A DNA stretch of 64,000 nucleotides from Malachius bipustulatus (lineage: Eukaryota; Arthropoda; Insecta; Coleoptera; Melyridae). The notes beneath the pieces are model-generated. The model saw nothing but the letters and a program-made list of their open reading frames with translations, was not told the origin of the DNA and searched no databases. Positions 13,116-23,405 of the stretch are shown in pieces. The position numbers and the translations under genes are program-made. Within the stretch, counting starts at the first letter, position 1, and the number at the start of each line of letters is the position of its first letter. The stretch is taken from the NCBI GenBank assembly GCA_910589415.1, contig OU342630.1, forward strand, positions 6,262,001-6,326,000, in the 5' to 3' direction.

Positions 13116-14689
13116 GTTTTGACCGCTGTTCTAACCTAACAAAATCAAGAGTTGTCCGTTGTAGAGCGTGGATTAAGTTAAGACAAACCTCTTTGTGTCA
13201 GAGCCTACTCCAAAACGGATTTGTTTTCGAACACCTTTTATTATACTCGAAAAAGATGTAAAAACGTATTTGGCGGATCCACCAATGCTACTCCATTGTC
13301 ACTTCAGCATCTGGCAATCGGGTGGTTGGAACTTGGAGCATGTGCAGGGGTTTAATCACTCTAGAGGAGGTACTACACATGACAAGTCTACACATATCAC
13401 TACCCTAAATTTATGCTGAAATCAGTTCCAGGAAGGGTTTTCGTAAATTTATTTTTGGGTTGTTCATTGCATCCCTTACCATAGCGAAAGATTCTTGAGG
13501 TGTTGCTTCTTTTTTAACAATATTATAATGGTAAACGCTGTCTATTTTGCGATTGTCATTTCATCAACTTCGGTCGTTGAAATTCAATAAGTCTATACCT
13601 TGGTCTATACCTAATGCGTTGTGTTTATTTGGGACACCGTTGCAGCGCAGCCAATTACTTGAGCAGCCGTGCTTATTACTCGAGATATTTGAAGGTTGCA
13701 AGTTAAAAAACTCACACGGTGTAACATTTAACTTTAAGACCTTTTCTTCGAAAACTTCTCTTATTCACATTAAAGTAAATGCTCTAAATATCTGCCGAGT
13801 CCCAGTAGGCCTGTATAATAACGAAGTTACTATATACACTCCTCTTAAAATTCAATAGTTGGTGCAATAAGCTAAATGAGTAAAGCAGATTTCAATGCAA
13901 GTCAAATTTTAAAAAGGGCATATTTTCTACAACAGATGGTACCTATACCTATAATACTTTATTTCAAATTAATAAGCTAGTAACCATTAACAACATTCTA
14001 CCTTTGTTTACTAATTGTGTTGCTAATTGGTAGCCTTGGTCCCATACAGGGCCCACTTATGTGGAGCTTTCGGTCCCGCAAGACTTGTAAATAAACTCAT
14101 GTTCTATTTATTTTAGTTTCAACTATTTATATAAACAGTAAATACGGCGTCACTCAAAGAATCCCGATATTTCTGGACCTGATGGACTTATATTTTAAAT
14201 TAAAAATAACGTGTTGTTTTTTAATTAAGCTAACAATGTTGAATGGGTAGAGATGCTTCTTTATGATGTTTCGAACTATTGCAGTCATTTGTTCTAACAC
14301 ATTTTATGAATAGGGTAATTTGTCATAAAAATCATTAATGACAGATTATGACAGATTAATGCCCGTATTCCCAAATGAATTCTGTCAAATTACATAATAA
14401 CTCAATCAAAATTTCCAACTCGTTTTATGTAGAAAATTGGTAACTTTTGATCAGTATATCCTAATCAAATGATTATACAATGTTTGAGCTTTCTTGGAAT
14501 TTAGGTTCTAATTTAAATTACCACTATACGTTCTTTGCAGAACAAATTATAAACTTCCGCACAGAATGCCAGTCGAAAAGACTGATGAAGACATGGACGG
14601 TACCGTCTCGTTCTTATTATGGACTGATCAGCATGTTATATCAGTCAGACCCATGCCACACATACTGTACGAAAGTTGGATAGTACCTA
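13116..14689. other. Unassigned DNA, no gene recognised
   Basis: Short frames (13195-13419, 13547-13858 and 14480-14683, plus strand) resemble no family I know and start at doubtful codons. I see no palindrome or transposon terminus. The 13547-13858 frame is the longest, at 103 codons, but its composition matches the background. Confidence 0.4.
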
Positions 14690-14886
14690 CATAAAAAGTT
14701 AAAATAGAGACATGTAAGCCGTTTTTTCTTTCTTGAGCCGCTTTCGTTGTACACTGCCTTGAAATTTAGAAAATCATGGTTTTCACTTGTTTATAACTCA
14801 AACACTTCTCAATTTAAACATCAAGTGTAAAAACCAATCTTATTTTTTCTTCTCAGACAGTCTAAAAATGCAATAACCTATACAGG
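14690..14886 (-). repeat. Partial copy of the large foldback family (full copy 30244-31266)
   Basis: It contains the family's ordered phrases GACATGTAAGCCG, CTTGAGCCG, TTTTCACTTGTTTATAACTC and AAAATGCAATAACCTATACAGG, as seen in the arms at 30900-31080 and 62995-63210. Only one arm is present. It ends just before the mariner-derived palindrome at 14891, which may have inserted into its terminus. Confidence 0.55.
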
Positions 14887-14890
14887 CTCT

Positions 14891-16062
14891 CCCAATATTC
14901 CATGGACATGGAGCAACCACAGATTACTGAGGTAAAAAAAGTCGCTCGGATCAAACTTATCTCTATACCAAAGTACTTCGTTTGTCCGTTAGAGGGCTTC
15001 AAAGTCTTTTGAAAATTTTAGTTTTTTTGAAATAGCTCAAAGTCGGCTGATTCCAATTCGATGAAATTTGGTAGGTCAATTTCTTATTAAAAGTACTAAC
15101 TTCTGATGTACATGATAATTTGACGGAAACCCGGGAAGGGGTGAAACTACCCCTACCCTCCATTAAAATCGATCGTAATTGTTGATAGGGTAGCAGGAAC
15201 GCTGTTCATGTTTTTTTGTTTGAAAGATACATCGTTTTAGCCCATTTTTGGTCTCCAACAAAAATCTGTATCTTTCCGAGGTGCTATGTGATAAAATAAA
15301 TTAGTCGATGATAACTAAATTTTTATTTAATTATTTTAATTTGAAATCAAATTTTCAATTGTCAGGTGATTATTTTATCTAATCTCATAAAAGATGCTCG
15401 ATGTGGGCGCCGGTTTGGATCCTAGAAAGTTCCATCCTGCGCAAAAAAATGATTTTAACTTTTCTTCGAACCTCGTCGTTTTGCAAACTGTTTAAGCGTT
15501 TGAAAAAAACCGTTTGCAAACACCTGAAAAAAAAAACCGAACCATACTTAACATCTTTTATGAGATTAGATCAAATAATCACCTGACAATTGAAAATTTG
15601 ATTTCAAATTAAAAGAATGATATAAAATTTTGGTTAGGTGTCATCGACTAATTTATTTTATCACATGGCACCTCGGAGAGATACAGATTTTTGTAGGAGA
15701 CCAAAAATGGGCTAAAACGATGTATCTTTCAAACAAAAAAACATGAACAGCGTCCCTGCTACCCTATCAACAATTACGATCGATTTTAATGGAGGGTAGG
15801 GGTAGTTTCACCCCTTCCCGGGTTTCCGTCAAATTATCATGTACATCAGAAGTTAGTACTTTTAATAAGAAATTGACCTACCAAATTTCATCGAATTGGA
15901 ATCAGCCGACTTTGAGCTATTTCAAAAAAACTAAAATTTTCAAAAGACTTTGAAGCCCTCTAACGGACAAACGAAGCACTTTGGTATAGAGATAAGTTTG
16001 GTCCGAGCGACTTTTTTTTACCTCAGTAATCTGTGGTTGCTCCATGTCCATGGAATATTGGG
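14891..16062. mobile_element. Mariner-derived palindromic element, about 510-bp arms
   Basis: The arms 14891-15396 and 15552-16062 are near-perfect reverse complements, with CCCAATATTCCATGG at one end and its complement at the other. A spacer of about 155 bp separates them. The spacer holds the last codons of a mariner-like transposase on the minus strand, so this is an internally deleted mariner derivative whose terminal repeats reach into the gene end. A further copy of the left arm lies at 45271-45602. No clear target duplication was seen. Confidence 0.65.
15385..15535 (-). pseudogene. Mariner-like transposase C-terminal remnant
   Basis: The minus strand of the spacer reads a short C-terminus with LRRMELSRIQ followed by GAHIEHLL and a TGA stop at 15387-15385. 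This matches the usual end of insect mariner-like transposases, where a Cys/Arg-rich helix is followed by GGHFEHLL or similar. A frame change and a stop separate it from the preceding TLKQFAKRRGSKK stretch. All catalytic domains are missing. It identifies the parent family of the surrounding palindrome. The match is from remembered family pattern, not a search. Confidence 0.5.
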
Positions 16063-16211
16063 GCATGGATAAATAGGAGCATTCCATTTAAAAAACATAA
16101 CTTGGATAATATGCCACTCTCATATACACTCTGTATAGGTACTCCAAAATAATTTTAAAATATGGCCATTTTGATCATGTAGTTGAATTTGCGGAATTTT
16201 TTTTTTTAAAT

Positions 16212-16262
16212 CCATCGTTTGGCTCACAGAGACCGTTTCGAATGAGCTGGGACACCCTGTAT
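16212..16262 (-). repeat. Terminal fragment of a CAGGGTGTCC MITE family
   Basis: The end TCGTTTGGCTCACAGAGACC followed by GGGACACCCTGTA matches the terminus at 27160-27207 (TTCGCTTGGCCTACAGAGACC, then GGGACACCTGTA). Only the last 50 bp or so are clearly shared. A second worn terminus, TACAGGTGTCC, starts at 16264, so two element ends abut here. Confidence 0.45.
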
Positions 16263-16939
16263 ATACAGGTGTCCGGTAAGTACCTTCTAATTTAATTTTG
16301 TGTGATTATTTCATTTTAAGTTTCAGACCAAGCACAACTTTTTATGGAGAATAACTTTTCTTGCGAAAATGGAAAACAAATAAGTTTTCCATATGACTCC
16401 AATGTATACTACATAATGTATGACTACACTGTATACTTATGAATTTTATAGGTAGCACCATAGAGAAAGATAATATAATAGAGTGTTCGATTACACGTTA
16501 GACTCTAGGTAACCTGCGACGGTGGCGACTACCTGGGCTACCGGAGATATTATTGGTAAGCGCGGGACATTCAAATTTAAATTTATACCTAATTATTGTT
16601 TGAAACATTATTTTTACGGTTGAAGTGTCGCCACTTCAACAAATAAACTTTGAGGCATCAATATAAAACTTCTTTATTCTTAATAGATGTACAATATATA
16701 CGAGTATACTTAATAATTATTGTAACAAATGCTTCCCACAAAATTTTCTTCACATAAATACAGGTCCAGTTTTTACAGAAGATGCTTCTATTTAACCAGT
16801 TTTCTCAACGTGGAAACACTTTTCCAGGAAAATAAAATTATAATAATAATATTGTTGTTAATAATTTTAACATAAAAGGCATTGCAGCCATCATCTGCTG
16901 GATCGTGCACCGCAGACGCCGTCGCTTGGTTAAGATGTG
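16263..16939. other. AT-rich spacer without recognised features
   Basis: No coding region or repeat match was seen apart from the short element terminus at its left edge. The GC-richer 16500-16570 stretch is unassigned. Confidence 0.4.
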
Positions 16940-19709
16940 TACAGGGTGGGCCATTAAGCGAGGTAAGCGGCTGTATCTCAGAAACTAATGATCGTAGAGA
17001 GTTACGGTAAAAAATTTTATAGGTTAAGTTGGCAAAGGAAAATGCTGGAAATTATTTTCAAGTTTCCAAGATGGCTGCCAGAGGGCGTTTGCACCATCTT
17101 GAATTACATAAAGTTACGTTTCTTGTGATTTTCCCCAATGAATGTAACAAAAAATTATTTGCGTTTTAATGTTATCTTAAAGTCTAACATTTTTTATAGA
17201 AACAATTTTTCTCTATCTTTCGAAATAAAGTGGTGGGGGGTATTTGAATGTTGTTTTAAACAAATGCCTGTAATTTCGAAACGGCTTCAATGATTTGGAT
17301 AAATTTGGTATAATTGGAAAGAGCATTTCTTGGGCTTTTAGGTTTCTTGTGACAATGACAGTTGTGACCTACACGGCCGCCGATACAGGGCGTTATCCGA
17401 CATTATAACCAAAATATTGGATTTTCTCAAAAAATTTAAATGCAATGACATGACTTTTTTTAGACTAGAGAATAGACAAATGATCAACCAATAAGCTTGC
17501 GCAAACCGCATCTTAATATCTTTTTCCTAACTCAAATTATTAAAAAAATACCAAACCAAGAAAATTCATAATATATCCCCATTTAAAAATGCATTGGTCG
17601 CTTTCGATAAGAAGGCAATTAGTAGGCCATGGAAACAAAAGCCAAACTCCTCACGCGTTTTTGTAACGATTTTCCTTTTAAATAAAGTTGTGGTCCTGAA
17701 AAGGACCCATTTTGAAAAAAAGATTAATGCCTTTTCTGTGTTCAAATTGCCTTCCGTCATATTCCACACATTGTTCCAGTCTTTCTTGAGTCAGCAGAAC
17801 CGCAGCCTCGATTTCTGCCGCTGATAGTTTTGAGTTTCGAATTCTGTTTTCCATATCCATTCGTGTTGTTGGTGGAGTTTGAAAAACAATGTCTTTTAAG
17901 CGTCCCCAGAAGTAAAAATCAAGACATGTCAAGTCGGGAGATTTTGCCGGACAAGGAAACCCGCTTCCCCTTCCTATCCAGCGTTCTCGAAAGATCCAGT
18001 AAATATGGTTTCGGACATTAATTGAATAATGTGCCGGACAACCATCTAATAGCAGAAGCATAGTTCTCCTAGTTTCGAGTGGCACATCTTCCAACAAAAT
18101 TGGCAAGTCGTTGATCAAAAACTCTAAGAAGCGGTTACCAGTTAAAGCTTGATCAAAAAAGTAATGTTCAATAATTCTGTCCCCAATGATACCGCACCAC
18201 ACATTTAGGCTCCAGCGTCCCTGCTGCTGAACTTCTCTCTCTTAACCAACGTTGATTTTCAGCGGACCAATAATGCATATTATGAAGGTTTACTCTACCA
18301 TCACTATTAAAGGTAGCCTCGTCGATCCAGAGAATTTCTTTTAAGAAATTTCCGTTTTCTTCAAGTATGCCTAGCATCCATTATGACAATAATTTAATCT
18401 ATTATCGAAGTCTTCTTTATTTAGCGCCTGGTGCAAGACTATGTGGTAAGGATGTAATATAAAAGTAGAAAACAACATAATCAGTAGTAAAAAATAATAA
18501 AACCAGAATAACACTGAATTTGTATTTGAGGGTATGTGCTAAGATACTTGGAATAAGATAAAATTATTCACCTATAATCTTTCAAAATATTTCTAACAGT
18601 TGTCCGTGCAACAAATTCCCAAGTCTAGAGACAATGTTCTAGTTTCTACATGTCTATAAAATTCTATGTAAGCCAAGACATTGATAATATTTTCTTCGGT
18701 CCTTCCATTGCGACGCCTGCGACGTTTAGCACAACGAAAACTTCCAGTATCGCGTAATCGCTGTACCAAGCGCGGAAACATTCTTCTCCCGTAATGAAGG
18801 CGATCTGGATACCGTACTGTCTTGCAGCTATAGCTACATTTTGAAAACACTCGAAATAAATCGCAATCATGTCAACGGCTTCATTATTTAATTTTGTGAG
18901 AAGCATTTTGATTAAAAAGTACTCAAATTATATGCAATCAACAATAATAGTGGGCTGCGTGTGTGACAGAAGTTTGACGTTACTTGCCAATATTTAAGTT
19001 AGGAGTTTGTATTTTATTTCCATGGCCTACTACTTGCCTTCTTATCGAAAGCGGCCGATGCATTTTTAAATGGGGATATATGAATTTTCTTGGTTTGGTA
19101 TTTTTTTAATAATTTGAGTTAGGAAAAAGATATTAAGATGCGGTTTGCGCAAGCTTATTGGTTGATCATTTGTCTATTTTCTAGTCTAAAAAAAGTCATA
19201 TCATCGCATTTAAATTTTTTGAGAAAATCCAATATTTTGGTTATAATGTCGGATAACGCCCTCTATCGGCGGCCGTGTAGGTCACAACTGTCATTGTCAC
19301 AAGAAACCTAAAAGCCCAAGAAATGCTCTTTCCAATTATACCAAATTTATCGAAATCATTGAAGCCGTTTGGAAGTTACAGGCATTTGTTTAAAACAACA
19401 TTCAAATACCCCCCACCACTTTATTTCGAAAGATAGAGAAAAATTGTTTCTATAAAAAATGTTAGACTTTAAGATAACATTAAAACGCAAATACTTTTTT
19501 GTTACATTCATTGGGGAAAATCACAAGAAACGTAACTTTATGTAATTCAAGATGGTGCAAACGCCCTCTGGCAGCCATCTTGGAAACTTGAAAATAATTT
19601 CCAGCATTTTCCCTTGCCCACTTAACCTATAAAATTTTTTACCGTAACTCTCTACGATCATTAGTTTCTGAGATACAGCCGCTTACCTCGCTTAATGGCC
19701 CACCCTGTA
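16940..19709 (-). mobile_element. Mariner-like transposon with about 690-bp terminal inverted repeats
   Basis: The element begins TA-CAGGGTGGGCCATTAAG and ends CTTAATGGCCCACCCTG-TA. The inverted repeats run from 16940 to about 17632 and from about 19020 to 19709 and look near identical, with only scattered differences. Between them, on the minus strand, lies a broken mariner-family transposase (17678-18906). A TA duplication and mariner transposase fit the Tc1/mariner superfamily. The repeats are much longer than the roughly 30 bp usual for mariner. It cannot be autonomous as it stands. Confidence 0.8.
17678..18906 (-). pseudogene. Mariner-family transposase, frameshifted
   Basis: A DDE transposase would cut and paste the surrounding element. 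Reading the minus strand from 18906: an N-terminal helix-turn-helix part (ECFQNVAIAARQYG, then in another frame FPRLVQRLRDTGSF), the first catalytic Asp in ILWIDEATFNSDG (about 18330), VNLHNMHYW, then VWCGIIGDRIIEHYFF, the second Asp in LLLLDGCPAHYS (about 18045) and the third in KSPDLTCLDFYFWG (about 17935). I count at least four breaks: a frame change near 18800, a roughly 150-bp non-matching stretch near 18430-18570 (possibly an intron or insertion), one near 18380 and one near 18220 where an AG pair disrupts WLRE. The catalytic residues survive but the frame does not. Confidence 0.8.
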
Positions 19710-21559
19710 TAGTATACCTATTGCTACGATCCACCGAAGTGGTAAGGTCATGTAACTGAGTCCTCTTCAAAAGGGAAGCCGAAAAAGGATCTATCTGAAA
19801 AAAATTACAAAAAACTAAATTTTTTTGATTATTAATTAGTTTCCAGTGAAGCAGCAGACGTTTTAAAGAAAAACTTCAAGAGTCAGAAGGCGATTCATCC
19901 TTCTACAGGGGATTAGCCCTCTTATTCTCAAAAATTACGAAAAAATTTACGCATATTCTTTAGACAAAAATAAGCAAACTTTTTCTTCATACTTCTCCCT
20001 TCTTTTGTAAAAAATATCAGGACAAATAATGCATAGACCTTCATTTGATGATTTTACTGAGAAGGAAGAGGTTTAGCAGAGAAACTCCAAGAAACAAAAA
20101 ATACTTATTTTTATCAAAGAATATGCCTGAATTTTTTCAGTTTTTCGGGCAACAAATAAGCGGCCCATTATTTGAGGTTTCCAGCTCCGAAGAGGGCCAC
20201 GTGAACTTCTTTACTTAATAAAATGCCCAATAGTAATGTACCAAACTAAATAAGTATAAACAGAGAAGATAACACACACCGCAGCATCACCTCAGAATCT
20301 CAAAAGATTTGTATTCGTTCATCTACTTCATCTACCTTCTAATAGTGTTTTAATGCAGTTTTTCTTGGGTGTTGTATTCATAACTTTGATGAAATGATAA
20401 ATCCATCGTTGTGATTAGAACTGCTTTTAAACCAAGACGCAGACAGAATGTGGTTCCTAAAACAATTATTTCGCATTCAGGAAGAGTTTTTTCGATTTAT
20501 TTAAAATAATTTTTATTCCTACAAGAGCATGAAACAGCATTGCTTGCACTTACCTTTCAAAAGTCAACAAATATGCGAAAGTTTTACGTTATACTGTTAT
20601 TAATTAGGTAAATTATTATAAATTATATTTCTAAATAGTTTCAAGGTAAAGTTCATCTAAAATTTATTATTATAGTTTGATAAAATACTCAAATTAAATA
20701 AATCAAATTTTACACAATTGCAAAACTAAACGTCAGATTATGTCAAAATGAGAATTTATATCTAAAGGCAGCTTCATTTTAGTTTAGAAATCGTCCGCAA
20801 TGCGCGATGCGCTACCGGAATGCGCGTGAACAGTGTACCCATTTTCGTCCGTCGATCTGACGGTCTCTTTATAGTATGTTGTCTCTGGGTAGCACGTTTT
20901 CAAAGGAATTGAACTGAAATTTTCACAGTTCAAACAACTACGCTAGTAGGTATTATGATATAACCATGAAAAATTCCAAAAAGTTAATTCAAGAAAGAAG
21001 GTTTTATAAAATGACGAAGGTCTGACAGTCGCGGGCTCTTGCTCTATGAAGAATACAACCTGCAACGATTCAAAGTGAACGTAAATCGATATCTTAGCTC
21101 GTGCACCGCTCCCAGAGCGCCATAGGGAGTTCCCTGCAGCAAATGTGCCTTTTCAATAAAAAATGATGCGCAATATACTTATGGCCGGTGGCCACCTTAA
21201 CTTTGGAACTTTAACAAAGTTCCAAGCTTATCTTACGGTCCGTTTCAGCCAAATAAAAAAATAAAAAAATAAAGTGGCCAAGAATTGATAACAAAAATGC
21301 AAGTTTGCCAGTTTTCAAGATCGGACGACATTACGAAATTTGAAGGTTAGGTGAACAGATTTTTTTTGGCCTGTGCAATTCTATAATCTATTTAGTCAGC
21401 CTTACCTTCTCAGTTCATTGATAAGGCATTTTAAAAGTATGGAACTTTAGGATATAGGTAACCTAATTTCCTCTGATTAAAAAAAAAAACAAGTAAGAAA
21501 ATAACTCAACAGATCATTAATTTAATTTAGGCTTTATTAGTTATAGAATTATACCTCTA
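19710..21559. other. Unassigned DNA with GC-richer spots
   Basis: No supported gene. Short GC-rich stretches near 20800-20890 and 21100-21130 are unassigned. ATGGCCGGTGGCCACCTTAA near 21181 resembles the terminus of the 30244-31266 foldback family (GGCCGGTGGCCAACCTTAGC) and may be a worn end. The rest is AT-rich. Confidence 0.4.
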
Positions 21560-22238
21560 TACAGGGTGTCCCGTATCGTTATGTTCAAATTTTTTGAGCA
21601 TATAGTAGGCTTAATTTTGAGCCCAAAAAAACCAAAAGTGGCAGGTCTATCTTTACTCGTTACAGGCCTAAGAAAATTATGACTAGTAAATAACAAAGAT
21701 TCAACTTTGAAAACCACACAACCACATGTGTTGTGGTTTAGGCTAATAATTTATTGTTATGGTGGCGACATGAGTAAATGTCACCAAAATAAACATTAGA
21801 AGAGGTTCTCCTGCTCATACAAAATGGCATTAGGATTCAAATAAATGGGACACCAGCATATTTCGGAATTGGCGTTTGTAACTAAATTCCAAAAAACAAT
21901 TATTATTGGATCGTATTCAGCATGCTGGTCAAGAGATCAGTCGCGAAAAAAGACGAGAAATTAGAACTGTTAACTTCTGCAATAGGCCTCCGAGCACAAG
22001 TTTGTATTCAGCAAGGAATAGGACATTTTTAACACATGATAAACTAAAGATGTGGTCAATAAAATAAGCTTTATATAGTTTTCAAAGTTGAATCTGGTAT
22101 TTACTAGACATTATTTTCTTAGGCCTCTAACTTCGTAACGAATGCAGATAGACCTGCGACTTTTCGGTTTTTTAGGCTTAGGAATAAGCCTACTATATGC
22201 TCACAAGATTTGAACATAACGATACGGGACACCCTGTA
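21560..22238. mobile_element. TA-flanked element with about 165-bp inverted repeats
   Basis: Starts TA-CAGGGTGTCCCGTATCG and ends CGATACGGGACACCCTG-TA. The arms 21560-21725 and about 22075-22238 match with scattered differences, including AACATAACGATACGGG and its complement. The 350-bp core has no recognisable transposase. A short plus-strand frame around 21880-22060 is not identifiable. It is most likely a mariner-type non-autonomous element. Confidence 0.6.
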
Positions 22239-22548
22239 TAAGCATGAACATTCGTACATCTCTTAGGGCCGTTTTTTCAATCCTAGTTTAAACCTAGTTT
22301 AACGTTAAACCAAGATTAAATACAAATGATCCTTGTTCATTGTTAGTTTAAGGTTAACTGTAGTTTAAACTGGGGTTTAAACTCGGGATTCTTAAACCGA
22401 GATTTTTGGTGGTTTAAGCTAAGTTTAACGTGAAACTAACCTACAAAGTTATTTTTATGAATAAAAATATAATCCAGGACCAGGAGCCAGGTTGTTTATA
22501 ATAAGCACAAGTGCACCAGTAGAGTGTTTTACAATGATTACCTACTTG

Positions 22549-22848
22549 TTACTTTTTTAAAAGAATTTGGTTGGTGTGGAATTTGGTTATTGTTATCAGT
22601 CTGTTTGAGAAGGAATACTTATTTTTCACGGTCTTTTCGTCTCGATAACCATCTATGGTTAACGAATTGAAAAGATCTCGAATTTGTTCCCAGGCTGCTT
22701 TCTTCACCTTACAGGTGACTGCAGTTCTTCTATTTTCTATTAAATTTCTTGTATTTTTCTACACAGTCAACAAGCTTTTCAACCTCTTGTGTTGAAAAAT
22801 TAGCGTTCCTCTTGAACGTGCCAGTAATTTTTGATACACCTCTTCCAT
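22549..22848 (-). pseudogene. Myb/SANT-like DNA-binding protein of Harbinger, frameshifted
   Basis: Read on the minus strand from about 22848: KRNANFSTQEVEKLVDCVEK and KYKKF in one frame up to a stop, then in the next frame IENRRTAVTCKVKKAAWEQI, RDLFNSL, YRDEKTVKNKY, ending at TAA 22551-22549. The order (basic N-terminus, F-T/S-x-x-E helix, Lys-rich link, AAWEQI helix) is that of the Myb/SANT-like domain protein which helps Harbinger transposases bind DNA and enter the nucleus. One frameshift near 22750 breaks it. Position inside the TTA-flanked element supports the call. The family assignment rests on motif memory. Confidence 0.6.
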
Positions 22849-22987
22849 ATTAATGCATATTAAGCAAAATAAACAATAAAGATAATTAAAACAAGTCCAC
22901 GTGCACCTCGCCAGGTACAAAACAAAATAATTTGCTGTCAATTTGACGGTTATTACATGATGAACCGACATTTAAGTGACGTCCCTC

Positions 22988-23064
22988 GGGATTGTTAAGT
23001 TGCCCGAGGTTATTAACATCGATAGTCCCGAGGGATTGTTAAGTTGCCCGAGGTTATTAACATC
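22988..23064. repeat. 44-bp period tandem duplication inside the Harbinger element
   Basis: GGGATTGTTAAGTTGCCCGA and the following 13 bases occur at 22988-23020 and again at 23032-23064 without visible change, with an 11-bp spacer. It is local to the element at 22266-23402. Confidence 0.7.
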
Positions 23065-23405
23065 TAATAACTCCCGTGATACATAATCTATTTTATTTTA
23101 TACTAAATGAAATATAAAAACGAAATCTGTTGGTTTTTAAAATTAAACGAATGTTTTTAATAATTGAGTAACCATGATTATTGATTACCATGGATATATC
23201 AACTGAAAAGTTTGTAGAAAATGACATATGAAATCCAAATATGCAACCAACAATGCAATAACAAAAGCAACATCCAATGGTTACCAGAATTAAACCAATA
23301 GTAATATTAGAATTAGAGAACCGATACCAACTTAAACGCAGTTTAAATTTTAAACTCCGTTTAACTAAACTCAAGTTTAAGCTGCTATTGAAAAAACCGC
23401 CCTTA

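Larger units (their letters stand above)
22266..23402 (-). mobile_element. PIF/Harbinger-type element with TTA target duplication
   Basis: TTA at 22263-22265 and TTA at 23403-23405 flank inverted ends GGGCCGTTTTTTCAAT and ATTGAAAAAACCGCCC. Inside the ends on both sides are runs of TAGTTTAAAC-like motifs. A 3-bp TTA or TAA duplication and this GC-block plus T-run terminus are typical of Harbinger elements. The core holds a broken Myb/SANT-like gene on the minus strand, which Harbinger elements carry beside their transposase. No transposase remains, so it is a non-autonomous derivative. Confidence 0.7.

Noticed and set aside
22988..23064. Direct repeats with a spacer, considered as a CRISPR-like array
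   Set aside because: Only two copies, in a eukaryotic transposon. A local tandem duplication explains them.
23093..23374. 93-codon minus frame with hydrophobic stretches, possible membrane protein
   Set aside because: It runs into the right terminal repeat of the Harbinger-type element and its hydrophobicity reflects AT-rich codons.
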